Source: a virus
Direction: 5' to 3' (one strand)
Virus record (IMG/VR): IMGVR_UViG_3300032722_000054
Coordinates: 1 to 40,824 of that record
DNA: 40,824 bases
Shown here: positions 5,367 to 13,404 of the stretch, in pieces
Layout of the letters: each line of letters opens with the position of its first letter
How positions within the stretch are numbered: position 1 is the first letter of the stretch
Notes under the pieces: generated by a model
What the model saw: only the letters and a program-made list of their open reading frames with translations
Told to the model about the DNA's origin: nothing
Database searches by the model: none
Translations under genes and position numbers: made by a program

Positions 5367-7108
5367 GAAAACTTGCGCTTGCCGGATTGCTCGGCGTTGC
5401 CTTGGCCTTCTTGGTCCCTGAGGCTGGTAAGACCCAAACCACCCAGTGCATCGCCTCGGCCGCGGCCCAGGGAACCTCCGACGCGATCACGATTGCCGCT
5501 CTGCCGTGTGCCCTGACGACGAATTTGTTAATTCTATCCACGACGGCGAGCAATACAACGACGACTCCAACCTTGCAGCCCCTTGGACTCCCCGCGCAAA
5601 CCATCGTCCGAGCCAATGGAATCCCTCTTGCCGTCGGAGACATCGTGGCCAACGGCAAGGCCCTGTTGAATCCAACAGGGACCCAGTGGGTGTTGCTGAA
5701 CCCGGCAAACGTCTCGACGAGCGTCGGGTCAATTTCCGGCCTCGGGGCAAACGTCACCGCAGCGCTTGCACAGGGTCTCAATGGCGCAAGCGGGCTCGTC
5801 GGGGTGACAAACCCGACGCTAGCCGGGGCGAACCTCAACTATACCACCCCGCAAGCCTACGGCGCTTTGGCGAACTCAAACGGCACTCACGGCAACGGCT
5901 ACGACGACACGAGCGCGATCCAATCCGCCCTGACGGCCTCGGCGAATGGAACGATGTTCCTCCCCTGCGGCACGTATCGGATCACGGCTCCGTTGACGGT
6001 GACTGACGCCGCTCCGCGTAATGTGATTGGCGCGGGGGCGTGTACGAAAATTTTCTCCGATCAATCATCCGCCGGCGCTACGTTTTCATTCGTTCCGGCG
6101 ACTGGAGCATGCGGAGCGGGCGAGAATGCCGCGTGTGGGACGGTTTCTCATTTACAGTTTCTTGCTCCGCATACGTATAGCGCGGGGCAGATCGCGATAT
6201 ATTATAATAACACAAACGGGCCTCTTGTTGAGGACGTGGATTTTGTCGGGCAGTACCAGGGAATCAGTTACGTCGCCTCGTACAAACCGATGGTGCTGTT
6301 CTCCCGGTTTTTTGGAGGGTTCAACCATATCGTCAGCACGGATATTTCGTTCAACGCTGGCGAGCTGCTCGGGAACGAGTTTTACCTTTCTAGCGACGTT
6401 TCCGTCATCATCGCGCCGTCGTCGGGTTGCGCGGTTAATGTCAGCATCCGCAACGGCGATTCGGAAGGCAACGCCACGGCGTTTAAGCTAGGGAATATCT
6501 GCGCCGGCACGTTCTCTGAAAACTATGTGGAATGCACGTCGGCGCAAGCGGTTTTTAATTTTGTCGGCTCGGCTGGTCCAGTAGCGATGAGATTTGAGGG
6601 GAACAATCTCTCCCCGGCGGTTACGGGCGGCACGGGGAATATCGTGCTGCAAAATTTGAATAACGCGGTCTGGCAAGGAAATTCGCTTTACGGGGTGAAT
6701 TTCTCCTACGGCTCGCACGTTTCGCAAGTCAGGCTTCGGGCGATTGAGAATACGTCGAGTGGAACCTCATTCCCGGCAACGACGGTTTCAGGCTCCGGGG
6801 CTGGGGCCTCTGCGGCTTATGCCCTGACGGGTGACGATTTCTTCGGCTATGTGACCATGACGGCGGGTGGGGCGGGCATAACGTCGGCTGGGTCGATCAC
6901 GTTGACCTTCACGAATCCCATGGCGCCGAATCACGCGGTTTGCTTGGCTCAAGCATTGAACGGCACCGGGATTTGGACGACGCCCGTGTCGCTCGTGCTG
7001 AACTCGGGGGGGACTGGCTCTACTGTTATTCAATGGACCAACGCGAGTACGAATTTGACCAGCGGAAGCTACTACGGGATTTCGTATCAATGCGGGCCGG
7101 CGTCATGA
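5363..7108 (+). CDS. Tailspike-like beta-helix protein with signal peptide
   Basis: The ATG overlaps the previous stop (ATGA). The 581-residue protein starts with a Sec-type leader (MRKLALAGLLGVALAFLV, cleavage likely near residue 20-25). Around residues 165-215 lies a pectate-lyase/tailspike entry motif (YGALANSNGTHGNGYDDTSA, then FLPCGTYRITAPLTV). Long stretches of Asn-, Gly- and Ser-rich repeats follow, as in right-handed parallel beta-helices. The C-terminal 100 residues look like a separate beta-sandwich. About 11 cysteines are unusual for a cytoplasmic virion protein. The expected role is binding or cleaving host surface glycan; the signal peptide makes its site of action uncertain. Confidence 0.8.
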   Translation: MRKLALAGLLGVALAFLVPEAGKTQTTQCIASAAAQGTSDAITIAALPCALTTNLLILSTTASNTTTTPTLQPLGLPAQTIVRANGIPLAVGDIVANGKALLNPTGTQWVLLNPANVSTSVGSISGLGANVTAALAQGLNGASGLVGVTNPTLAGANLNYTTPQAYGALANSNGTHGNGYDDTSAIQSALTASANGTMFLPCGTYRITAPLTVTDAAPRNVIGAGACTKIFSDQSSAGATFSFVPATGACGAGENAACGTVSHLQFLAPHTYSAGQIAIYYNNTNGPLVEDVDFVGQYQGISYVASYKPMVLFSRFFGGFNHIVSTDISFNAGELLGNEFYLSSDVSVIIAPSSGCAVNVSIRNGDSEGNATAFKLGNICAGTFSENYVECTSAQAVFNFVGSAGPVAMRFEGNNLSPAVTGGTGNIVLQNLNNAVWQGNSLYGVNFSYGSHVSQVRLRAIENTSSGTSFPATTVSGSGAGASAAYALTGDDFFGYVTMTAGGAGITSAGSITLTFTNPMAPNHAVCLAQALNGTGIWTTPVSLVLNSGGTGSTVIQWTNASTNLTSGSYYGISYQCGPAS

Positions 7109-8694
7109 TCCGCGCTCTTCGCATCATCCTGGCGCTTTGGCTCGCGCTGGTCAGCATTGCCAACCCCGCGCTGGCGACGCCCCAAATTGGTTTGACGTTA
7201 TTCGGACAGGCGCATCTAGGCCAGTCAGTCATTGACCTAAATTTCGCGAAGGGGCCTCCGTATTATTTGAAAGGCGCGGCGGGTCCGTTGACGGAATCCC
7301 GAAGCACCTCCGCGACGTGTTTTGATCAAAGCAACAACCTCGTTCAAGTCGCGGCGTTTGTCCCCTGCATCGCGGGCGGGCAGTTGTGGAGCTATGAGGC
7401 GCGGACGAACTCGACCCGAAACAACTCGAATGTAACGGCGGCCGTTATTGGCGTTATTGGCTCGGGAGGTGTACTGCCTGCGAATTGGGTGATCAGCAAT
7501 CTGACTTCCGGGGTAGTCGTGAGCGTCTCAGCGTTGCCCGTGGCCAATGGATATCAGCAAGTCACCTTGAATTTCAACGGTACTCCCGGCACGTCGGGAA
7601 CGATTTATGTAAGCCCTGAACCGGGAGGCGGTAATGTCGTCCCCGCAACGTATGGACAGACGTGGTCAAAATCAGTTATTGCCTCATTTTCTAATACGAC
7701 AAATATTGGAGCGTCTTCGGGGCCTTTTTTCTATGAGTTAAATTCGGGCGGCGGAGGTTTGCTTCAACATTTGTTATCCGCGACAACACCGTTGACGCCG
7801 ACGCGTGTAAGTGTAAGCGCGACAAATTCTAATGTATCAACAGCACAACTATTTAGCGGATACCAAATTCAAGTAACGTCTGGGCTCGCGGTCAATTTCA
7901 ACATCACTCTCGCGCTAGACCAACTCGAACTCAACCCCAACCTCCCCGGCTCGGTCGCGTCGGCGACGGTAGCGGGCGGAGGCTCGCTGTACGTCGGCGC
8001 GTCGGGGACGATGACGTATAGCGGAACGGGCTGCACGACCAATCCGGTATTGAACGTCACGACCTCGGCGGGCGCGATCAACGCGGTTACGAGCGTGGCT
8101 ACGGCGGGCGTCTGCACGACGCTCCCCGTGGCGGGCTCAACGGCTTGGACGCCGGGCGGTGGACTGTCTGCCGGCTCGGGCGCGAGCTTCACGCTCACCC
8201 CGACGAACAACGCGGCCCAGGCGTTCCCGACCCCGCCGATCTTGACCACGAACGCGGCGGTCACGCGGAACGAAAGCCGTGTGTCCATCGCGACGCAATC
8301 TTGCGCGAATCCGTCTTTGCTCGCCATCGGCACGCCAAGCGCGCCGGCCAACACGTTCCAACAGGCGATAGCCATCATAACTAACGGCTCTCAAACGCCT
8401 TCGTTGCAAGTCTACCGCGCATTGGGGCAGTCCTATTTCGCGGCAGGCGGCGCTTTCCCCGGTCCGAATACAACATGGACGACGGGTGTGTCGGGCAAGA
8501 TCGCGTCGTCGATCAACGGCACGACGATGACGGACGTGTTCAACAACGGCGCGCCTTCGACCGGGACCAACACGGCGTTGGGCTCGATGAACTTGCTCGG
8601 CATAGGCAATGCTCCCGTGTTCGGGGCGCAAGCCTGGAACGGCGGAATTTCCCGCGTCGCGCTGGCGTGCGGAAGCAGCCTGACGGGTTATTGA
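7105..8694 (+). CDS. Fibre-type protein with signal peptide
   Basis: The frame is open further upstream, but the ATG at 7105 overlaps the preceding stop (ATGA) and begins a textbook signal peptide (MIRALRIILALWLALVS, cleavage after ...NPALA near residue 24). The 529-residue protein continues with an EARTNSTRNNSN segment common in phage tail appendage proteins. Gly-, Ser- and Thr-rich beta repeats follow, and the last 120 residues resemble a lectin-like sandwich. Six cysteines fall in three close or plausible pairs. A surface-binding fibre or adhesin is the best reading. Family membership is inferred from composition and position rather than a specific motif. Confidence 0.75.
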   Translation: MIRALRIILALWLALVSIANPALATPQIGLTLFGQAHLGQSVIDLNFAKGPPYYLKGAAGPLTESRSTSATCFDQSNNLVQVAAFVPCIAGGQLWSYEARTNSTRNNSNVTAAVIGVIGSGGVLPANWVISNLTSGVVVSVSALPVANGYQQVTLNFNGTPGTSGTIYVSPEPGGGNVVPATYGQTWSKSVIASFSNTTNIGASSGPFFYELNSGGGGLLQHLLSATTPLTPTRVSVSATNSNVSTAQLFSGYQIQVTSGLAVNFNITLALDQLELNPNLPGSVASATVAGGGSLYVGASGTMTYSGTGCTTNPVLNVTTSAGAINAVTSVATAGVCTTLPVAGSTAWTPGGGLSAGSGASFTLTPTNNAAQAFPTPPILTTNAAVTRNESRVSIATQSCANPSLLAIGTPSAPANTFQQAIAIITNGSQTPSLQVYRALGQSYFAAGGAFPGPNTTWTTGVSGKIASSINGTTMTDVFNNGAPSTGTNTALGSMNLLGIGNAPVFGAQAWNGGISRVALACGSSLTGY

Positions 8695-8704
8695 GGATTT
8701 GAAC

Positions 8705-9364
8705 ATGCAAGGTTTCGCAGGATTTGACAGGTCCGACTATCCCGGCAAGGCTGCGATGGACTGGCTGAAAGCCAATACGAACTTGCGTTGGTGCGGGTTC
8801 TATCTCGGCCCCGCGCCGAGCCATCCGAATACGAGCTGGATGGACGCGGACGACGCGGATTTCGAGGGCTGGGGTTTCGCGCCGATCTATGTTGGGCAAG
8901 AGACCGCCGGGCCGGGGAGCCATGTTGTCACGGCGGTTCGAGGAACGACAGATGGTCAGGATGCGTGTAAGTTGATGACGGCCGCGGGGTTCGACCTCGG
9001 CTCCGTCGTCTACCTCGATCTCGAAAACCCTGACCCGGTTCATCAAGCGCCGTATGTCGCCGCCTGGATCGACGCGGTGAAGGCTGGCGGGTTCTCGCCA
9101 GGGGCCTATACGAGTTTCATGGATGGGAAGCAGATCGCGGGGTTGCGGCCTGGGGTGAAGATCTGGGTCTTTCATGTCCCTTCGGTCATTCCGAGGAGAT
9201 TTTCCGGCAAAGTGTTTCCGACACCCGATCCGAAAACGAGCGGGTTTGCTGGCGCGAACGTCTGGCAGTTGTTCGACGCCGCGCTGATCGACGTTCCAGG
9301 GTTCCAGGGCGGAATGCTGGTTGACCTGAACTCGGCGGACTCGGCGGACCTGAGCAAGCCATAA
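8705..9364 (+). CDS. DUF1906 glycoside-hydrolase-like endolysin candidate
   Basis: The ATG at 8705 has GAGGAT 8 bases upstream; a TTG six bases earlier is less likely. The 219-residue protein matches the DUF1906 (Rv2525c-like, TIM-barrel) pattern: MQGFAGFDRSDYPG at the N-terminus, RWCGFYLGP, then VVYLDLENPDP around residues 100-112 with the acidic residues expected at the barrel end. A later Trp-rich strand contains NVWQLFDA. It has no signal peptide of its own. Placed directly before a holin-like gene, it is the likely peptidoglycan-degrading lysin. The exact bond cut is not known. Confidence 0.8.
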   Translation: MQGFAGFDRSDYPGKAAMDWLKANTNLRWCGFYLGPAPSHPNTSWMDADDADFEGWGFAPIYVGQETAGPGSHVVTAVRGTTDGQDACKLMTAAGFDLGSVVYLDLENPDPVHQAPYVAAWIDAVKAGGFSPGAYTSFMDGKQIAGLRPGVKIWVFHVPSVIPRRFSGKVFPTPDPKTSGFAGANVWQLFDAALIDVPGFQGGMLVDLNSADSADLSKP

Positions 9365-9380
9365 AGCGGAGGATGGAAAG

Positions 9381-9596
9381 ATGAACATATCGGCAAATTT
9401 CAAGGCTTGGTTGTCGGTCGCGATGGCGGTGCTCGGCGTGATCGCCTCGGGGATGCTCAAATTCCCCGACTCGATCCCCGACGCAACGCAGCATGTGATC
9501 GTTCAGTGGGACGCCTTTGTGCTCGGGCTGTTCACGGCCGCGAACGCCGTGCTGCATTGGCTTCCCGACACGAACACGACGGGAGCGCCGAAATGA
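9381..9596 (+). CDS. Holin-like protein
   Basis: GGAGG lies 8 bases before the ATG. The 71-residue protein has two hydrophobic helices: about residues 8-27 (AWLSVAMAVLGVIASGML) and 42-60 (WDAFVLGLFTAANAVLHWL). They are joined by a short polar loop and followed by a polar tail, matching the size and layout of two-helix (class II) holins. It lies between the DUF1906 hydrolase and further exported or membrane proteins. Holin function is inferred from context and topology; sequence families of holins are too diverse to name. Confidence 0.65.
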   Translation: MNISANFKAWLSVAMAVLGVIASGMLKFPDSIPDATQHVIVQWDAFVLGLFTAANAVLHWLPDTNTTGAPK

Positions 9597-10186
9597 TCGA
9601 GATTGTTCGCATTGGACCCGCGTTGATCGTGGGAATGCTGTTGCTGGCCTCGCCGGCCCTGGCGAAAGAAAAGCCGTTCCCGAATCAAGATGGCTCCGAG
9701 ACCCCGACGCCGGCCAGCGCGAACGCCGTGGCGGCCAACTCGCAAGGGCCGCTTGGCGCCTTGGCCGATCTCTTCGCGAGCGACTTCGACGCGGCAGAGA
9801 AGCTCGCGACCTCGACCACCATTCAAGATCCGAACGGCGCGGCGTGCTGGGCGGCGTTCAAGCCGTTCGGCGAGGTCTTGAAAGCCCATCCCGGCGTGTT
9901 CACGGGGAAACTTGCGACCGACATCGAGGCCAAGAGACTTGCGGTGATCGCGGCGAGGGCGCTCTGCAACAACGTCTCGTGCCGAACCGTGTTTGTCGAA
10001 GAGGCCAGCATGGCGCAGGGCTTCGTCAAGAATTTGCCGATCTCGGTCTCGGCCAACGCGACGCCGATCGACGTGTTCGCCCAGGGATGCGCGGCGATTC
10101 CGACGTTGCAAGTGACAGCCGCGACAACGACAGCGCCTGTGGCCACTCCGGGCGGTCCGGCTATCCTTACTCCGACTGGCAACTGA
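9593..10186 (+). CDS. Exported hypothetical protein, lysis region
   Basis: An ATGA overlap with the holin-like gene fixes the start. The 197-residue protein begins with a signal peptide (hydrophobic core IGPALIVGMLLLA, cleavage after SPALA near residue 24). A mature region follows with four cysteines (AACWAAF, ALCNNVSC, QGCAAI) that could form two disulfides, then a Thr/Ala/Pro-rich tail. No lipobox is present, so it is probably periplasmic rather than lipid-anchored. No enzyme motif is seen. Its position suggests a role in cell-envelope disruption or in modifying host entry, but this is inference. Confidence 0.7.
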   Translation: MIEIVRIGPALIVGMLLLASPALAKEKPFPNQDGSETPTPASANAVAANSQGPLGALADLFASDFDAAEKLATSTTIQDPNGAACWAAFKPFGEVLKAHPGVFTGKLATDIEAKRLAVIAARALCNNVSCRTVFVEEASMAQGFVKNLPISVSANATPIDVFAQGCAAIPTLQVTAATTTAPVATPGGPAILTPTGN

Positions 10187-10190
10187 CACC

Positions 10191-10790
10191 ATGCTCACTC
10201 ACCGCGAACTCGCCGAACGCGTTTTGCTGGCTTACAAGAACCCAGCGACGATCGACGTTGGCGGCGACGCGCGGTGTGTGGTTGAGATTCTGGAAGACGA
10301 GATCGTGATCGCGTTTCCCGGAACGAGTGATCTCGCCGGGTGGCTTCGCGACTTCTCCGCGTGGCCGAAAGCCGATGTCAACCTCGGACTGCTGCACGAA
10401 GGCTTCGCCGACGCGGCGAGGAGACTGTGGAGCCCGATTTACGCGGTGCTGCTGCAGGAACCGCCGGGAAGGCAAATTACCCTAACCGGACACAGCCTGG
10501 GCGGCGCGATCGCGCAGGACCTTGGCGGGCTACTGGCCCTCCACGCGTTTCTCTTTCGCGTCGTGACCTTCGCCGCGCCCCGCAGCGCCTTCGCGGCGAA
10601 TGTGACGCTGGGGCGCTTGCTGCAAAACGCGACCGAGGCCATGGCCTATGCTCATCGGGGTGACCTCGTTCCGAACTCACCACCCTGGCCGATCTGGAAA
10701 CATGTAGTGCGCCGAACAATGCTTGGCTGGCCTGACGCCCGCCCGATTGAAGATCACGCGATGTCACTTTATCTCAAGGATCTGCCATGA
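10191..10790 (+). CDS. Class 3 lipase family protein
   Basis: The 199-residue protein has the alpha/beta-hydrolase signature of Lipase_3: an oxyanion region AFPGTSDLAGWLRDF (residues 41-55) and the nucleophile elbow GHSLGGA with Ser102. It also has HRGDLVPNSP with Asp158 and a late EDHAMSLY with His189, so the full Ser-Asp-His triad is present. It probably hydrolyses esters in membrane lipids or the outer envelope. It sits inside the lysis module, overlapping the next gene by ATGA. No signal peptide is present, so it would need the holin or lysis itself to reach the envelope. Confidence 0.85.
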   Translation: MLTHRELAERVLLAYKNPATIDVGGDARCVVEILEDEIVIAFPGTSDLAGWLRDFSAWPKADVNLGLLHEGFADAARRLWSPIYAVLLQEPPGRQITLTGHSLGGAIAQDLGGLLALHAFLFRVVTFAAPRSAFAANVTLGRLLQNATEAMAYAHRGDLVPNSPPWPIWKHVVRRTMLGWPDARPIEDHAMSLYLKDLP

Positions 10791-11080
10791 GCGATGTTAC
10801 TCCTTCTCGCGGCGCGATGGCGTCGATTGTGCTGCCGGTGTCAGTTGGGCTGTTCGTGGCCGGTGCGGGATATTTGATTTCAACGATGACGGGGGTTTCG
10901 GGGCTCCAGGTCGCGTTGGCAGATCTGAAGGAAGGTCAGGCGAGGATTGAAAGGCTGATCGAATCGAAGATCGGCGAGATCGAGATCGTGAAGCAACGCC
11001 TTGCCACCGATGAGCAAAAAGAAGCCGACCATGAAGCGCAAGATGTGGCGGCAAGGCTGCTGAGCCCGGGAAGAAAGTGA
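10787..11080 (+). CDS. Membrane-anchored coiled-coil protein, spanin-like
   Basis: It starts in the ATGA overlap with the lipase. The 97-residue protein has one N-terminal hydrophobic helix at about residues 12-35 (IVLPVSVGLFVAGAGYLIST), then a charged helical region (LKEGQARIERLIESKIGEI...) to the end. That topology is shared by inner-membrane spanins and some small holin-associated proteins. Given the lysis neighbours, an envelope-disruption role is plausible. No outer-membrane spanin with a convincing lipobox was found next to it, so the assignment stays tentative. Confidence 0.65.
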   Translation: MSDVTPSRGAMASIVLPVSVGLFVAGAGYLISTMTGVSGLQVALADLKEGQARIERLIESKIGEIEIVKQRLATDEQKEADHEAQDVAARLLSPGRK

Positions 11081-11379
11081 GCCTGTATGCGGTTGTGCTG
11101 ATCTGTAACGCGATAGCAAATCCTTGTAATGAGGAGACTTCTTTGCGCGAAGTCATTGCGGTCTCGCCGTCGCCGGATGAGAAATCATGTTTTGCAACGG
11201 CGGATTTGATGAGGGGGAAGGTTGTGCATGATGTGGGGGAAATTGTGGTGGTGTTTTGTCGAGTTGTGCCAGAGTCGAATGGCTCGAGATTTGGTGGGAC
11301 GAAGGGGGCACCAGCGATCGGACATGTAGGGCCAGGAATTGGTGGAAATGCTGCACATAGTGGGGGAAAGAGCAGATGA
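11077..11379 (+). CDS. Cysteine-containing small protein, lysis region
   Basis: A GTG start overlaps the preceding stop (GTGA), and the end overlaps the next ATG. The 100-residue protein starts SLYAVVLICNAIANPCNEET and carries four cysteines in its first 62 residues (C10, C17, C38, C61). It ends in a Gly-rich tail. The short hydrophobic start could be a weak signal or anchor, but it lacks a proper lipobox. It resembles small exported proteins common in alphaproteobacteria and their phages; no name can be given. Confidence 0.6.
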   Translation: MSLYAVVLICNAIANPCNEETSLREVIAVSPSPDEKSCFATADLMRGKVVHDVGEIVVVFCRVVPESNGSRFGGTKGAPAIGHVGPGIGGNAAHSGGKSR

Positions 11380-11864
11380 AAAGGCAGGTTGTGGGGCTGA
11401 AGACCGCGAGAGTCCTGGAGGCCAAACCGGGGTGTATTCCAGCAGGGAGGGCTCGCGGGGTCAAGGCGTATGGAGTTCGGTATGAGAAGGCGTTAGCCCA
11501 GGTTCTTCCGCTGAATGCAATCCGAGGCCGGTGGTACGAGTTTGAAGACAAGAATGGCCACGGGTACTGCCAAACGGACTTCGACCTGCTCGACTGTGTG
11601 CTGGAATGTAAACATACCTGGACGGAAGACGGGCATGTGGAACTGGAGAAGTTGTACCTTCCGGTGGCCAGACTTGCCTGGCAACGGCCAGCTTTCGGCA
11701 TCGTTGTCGTGAAAAAGCTGGTGCCGGGGATGAGGAAGGTCGAAATCTGCCCCGACCTGGACTCGGCCATCGCCTCGGCCCGCCACGGCTATCGGGCGGT
11801 GTTTCACTGGATCGGGGGAAGTATCCTGAACCATGATGGTCGGGTTGGTGCAAAAGCCGCTTGA
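11376..11864 (+). CDS. Putative PD-(D/E)XK-type nuclease
   Basis: The ATG overlaps the previous stop. The 162-residue protein has a helix containing VRYEKAL (Glu37), then TDFDLLDCVLECKHTW with Asp70/Asp73 and E77-x-K79, then a strand-helix region with many aromatics. The E...D...ExK spacing fits the core of PD-(D/E)XK nucleases, where these residues bind metal and cut DNA. Family membership is inferred from this motif alone. As the last gene of the overlapping chain from 4632, it may act in DNA processing or packaging rather than lysis. Confidence 0.55.
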   Translation: MKRQVVGLKTARVLEAKPGCIPAGRARGVKAYGVRYEKALAQVLPLNAIRGRWYEFEDKNGHGYCQTDFDLLDCVLECKHTWTEDGHVELEKLYLPVARLAWQRPAFGIVVVKKLVPGMRKVEICPDLDSAIASARHGYRAVFHWIGGSILNHDGRVGAKAA

Positions 11865-11889
11865 CAGACAGGACCGTTCACACTAGCCT
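11861..11889 (+). promoter_or_regulatory. Possible promoter
   Basis: A perfect TTGACA overlaps the stop codon of the nuclease-like gene. Seventeen bases later is TAGCCT, a weak -10. It lies before the first non-overlapping gene (11943), where a new transcript would be useful. A hairpin GGGGAA-TG-TTCCCC at 11906-11919 lies in the leader. Confidence 0.35.
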
Positions 11890-11942
11890 ATCGAAGGACA
11901 ACTCTGGGGAATGTTCCCCGTTGCTGCAAAAGGAAAGCGACC

Positions 11943-12254
11943 ATGGCGAAGAGTGAAGGACGGATCAACAAGGCGCAGGAAAATGTTCATCGGGAGCATA
12001 TTGACCGGAGCAAGCTCGGCGGGGCGAAGGGCCGGGGCAGTGATGTTGGGGGTGAGAAACATGCGAACATGCGGGGGGTCCTGGAAGGCGGAAGCCGGGC
12101 TGAAGGCTTTGAACGCCCGATGATCCACGATGGGCTGAAGGGCGCGGTGGGGGAACTCCATCGGCAACATCCGCACAAGCATAATGACCATGGCCCGCAT
12201 CATGGGACGAGCACGCATGTGCGACATGAACCGGTTGGAAAAGTTTATCGTTGA
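11943..12254 (+). CDS. His-rich hypothetical protein, 103 aa
   Basis: AAAGGAAAG precedes the ATG. The protein starts MAKSEGRINKAQENVHREHI and is highly polar throughout. A His-rich C-terminal third contains ELHRQHPHKHNDHGPHHGTS, nine His within 27 residues, which could bind metal. There is no hydrophobic core, so it may be disordered or act as a small virion or scaffold component. It begins a run of three small hydrophilic proteins. No family recognised. Confidence 0.7.
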   Translation: MAKSEGRINKAQENVHREHIDRSKLGGAKGRGSDVGGEKHANMRGVLEGGSRAEGFERPMIHDGLKGAVGELHRQHPHKHNDHGPHHGTSTHVRHEPVGKVYR

Positions 12255-12266
12255 GGGGAGGGTTCG

Positions 12267-12476
12267 ATGGCTTACGACGCGAAAGGAGCGGGAGTTTACT
12301 CCCGAGTTCCTAACCTTGCTAAAAAAGTTGCAACGGATTCAAATCTGAACGAGCAGCAAAGGCAGGGCAATCGGGCCAATCGAGATATTGAAAATACCAT
12401 TGCGAATGATCCGAAAAGTTATGAGCCAGGATATGACTCGACGGCACATAATGACCTTCCCGGCTACGGACGATAA
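12267..12476 (+). CDS. Small hydrophilic protein, 69 aa
   Basis: GGGGAGGG lies before the ATG. The protein (MAYDAKGAGVYSRVPNLAKK...) is polar, rich in Asn/Asp/Gln, and ends DLPGYGR. No membrane segment, cysteine or known motif is present. Good ribosome site and tight spacing to both neighbours support it as a real gene. It resembles small uncharacterised proteins next to virion genes in other podoviruses only in size and composition. Confidence 0.65.
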   Translation: MAYDAKGAGVYSRVPNLAKKVATDSNLNEQQRQGNRANRDIENTIANDPKSYEPGYDSTAHNDLPGYGR

Positions 12477-12487
12477 GGACAACCTCC

Positions 12488-12793
12488 ATGGCTCCTAGGC
12501 TCAACGACACCAAAGCAATCGTCGCCATTCCGTTGTACGATGACAAGTACTGCCGTGGTCGCGCCGGGGAGCGGGATACTCTCCGCGCTGACCCGGACGG
12601 CGGGCGGGCCTACACGACTCGGAGAGCCCAGCCTGGGGTCATGCAGTATTCCTACGACGAGGAAATCAACGATGTGGTTGGGCGAGCTCGGCCCCACCCG
12701 ACCGCTGGCATCGAGTCCATGAAAGCCGCCGTTGGGTTTCTGGGGAAAAAGGTGGCGGAGAGCAGCTGCAAGATGGGAAAGTTCCGTCGATGA
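12488..12793 (+). CDS. Hypothetical protein, 101 aa
   Basis: The ATG follows AAGGACAACCTCC. The protein (MAPRLNDTKAIVAIPLYDDK...) is basic with many Arg, has two cysteines, and ends in a helix (AAVGFLGKKVAESSCKMGKF). The stop overlaps the next fibre gene (ATGA), tying its translation to the exported fibre cluster. No family recognised. Confidence 0.65.
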   Translation: MAPRLNDTKAIVAIPLYDDKYCRGRAGERDTLRADPDGGRAYTTRRAQPGVMQYSYDEEINDVVGRARPHPTAGIESMKAAVGFLGKKVAESSCKMGKFRR

Positions 12794-13404
12794 GGAAGAT
12801 TTTTGCAGCAGTAGGAGTCCTGCTTGGGTTGGGCTTGCCTGCCTCGGCACAAGTCATCCCATCCATCCCTGGCGCCCCGGTTGTCGCCTCTGGTGCCTGG
12901 ATGGGGCCGTATACCCCGCTGGTTCCGCTAAAGCGGGCATCCAACACCACGGCGTATAGCGGGAACCAGATTGTCTGCGGGGCCACCTGCTCCCCGATTG
13001 TCTTGACGGTCGCGGCGCAGAACACCGGGAAGCTGACCGTTTCCCGGATGGGGTTGTTGAAGTCGGGAAGCAGCACCACCAACGCGAGTTTTTCTGCCTG
13101 GTTCTACAGCCAGATTCCGACGCTGCCGAGCGGGGACCAACAGGCCTACACGGGACCTTACGCGGCTGATATGCCGTATTATCTCGGCAGCGCGACTTGC
13201 ACAAGTCCGACAGTGACGAGTGATGCGACTTCGCAAGTCTGGTACGAATGTAGCCTGTCGAATCCAAATGCGAGCGGGACGCTGCAGTGGACGGCCGGGC
13301 CGGGAAGCCAGAATATCTACGCGTTGATTTCCGTCCCGGCGAGCACGGCGTATACTCCGGCGAGCGCGGAGACCTTTACGCTGTATCCTAGCGGGTTTTA
13401 TTGA
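12790..13404 (+). CDS. Exported virion-like beta protein, 204 aa
   Basis: An ATGA overlap fixes the start. A clear signal peptide (MRKIFAAVGVLLGLGLPASA, cleavage after ASA) precedes a Ser-, Thr- and Gly-rich beta protein of the kind found in phage fibre tips or head decorations. Four cysteines occur as IVCGATC and the spaced pair ATC/YEC. The last residues, YPSGFY, end an apparent beta-sandwich. It is translated together with the next fibre (TGATG). The role is probably surface binding; the leader peptide is the odd feature. Confidence 0.7.
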   Translation: MRKIFAAVGVLLGLGLPASAQVIPSIPGAPVVASGAWMGPYTPLVPLKRASNTTAYSGNQIVCGATCSPIVLTVAAQNTGKLTVSRMGLLKSGSSTTNASFSAWFYSQIPTLPSGDQQAYTGPYAADMPYYLGSATCTSPTVTSDATSQVWYECSLSNPNASGTLQWTAGPGSQNIYALISVPASTAYTPASAETFTLYPSGFY

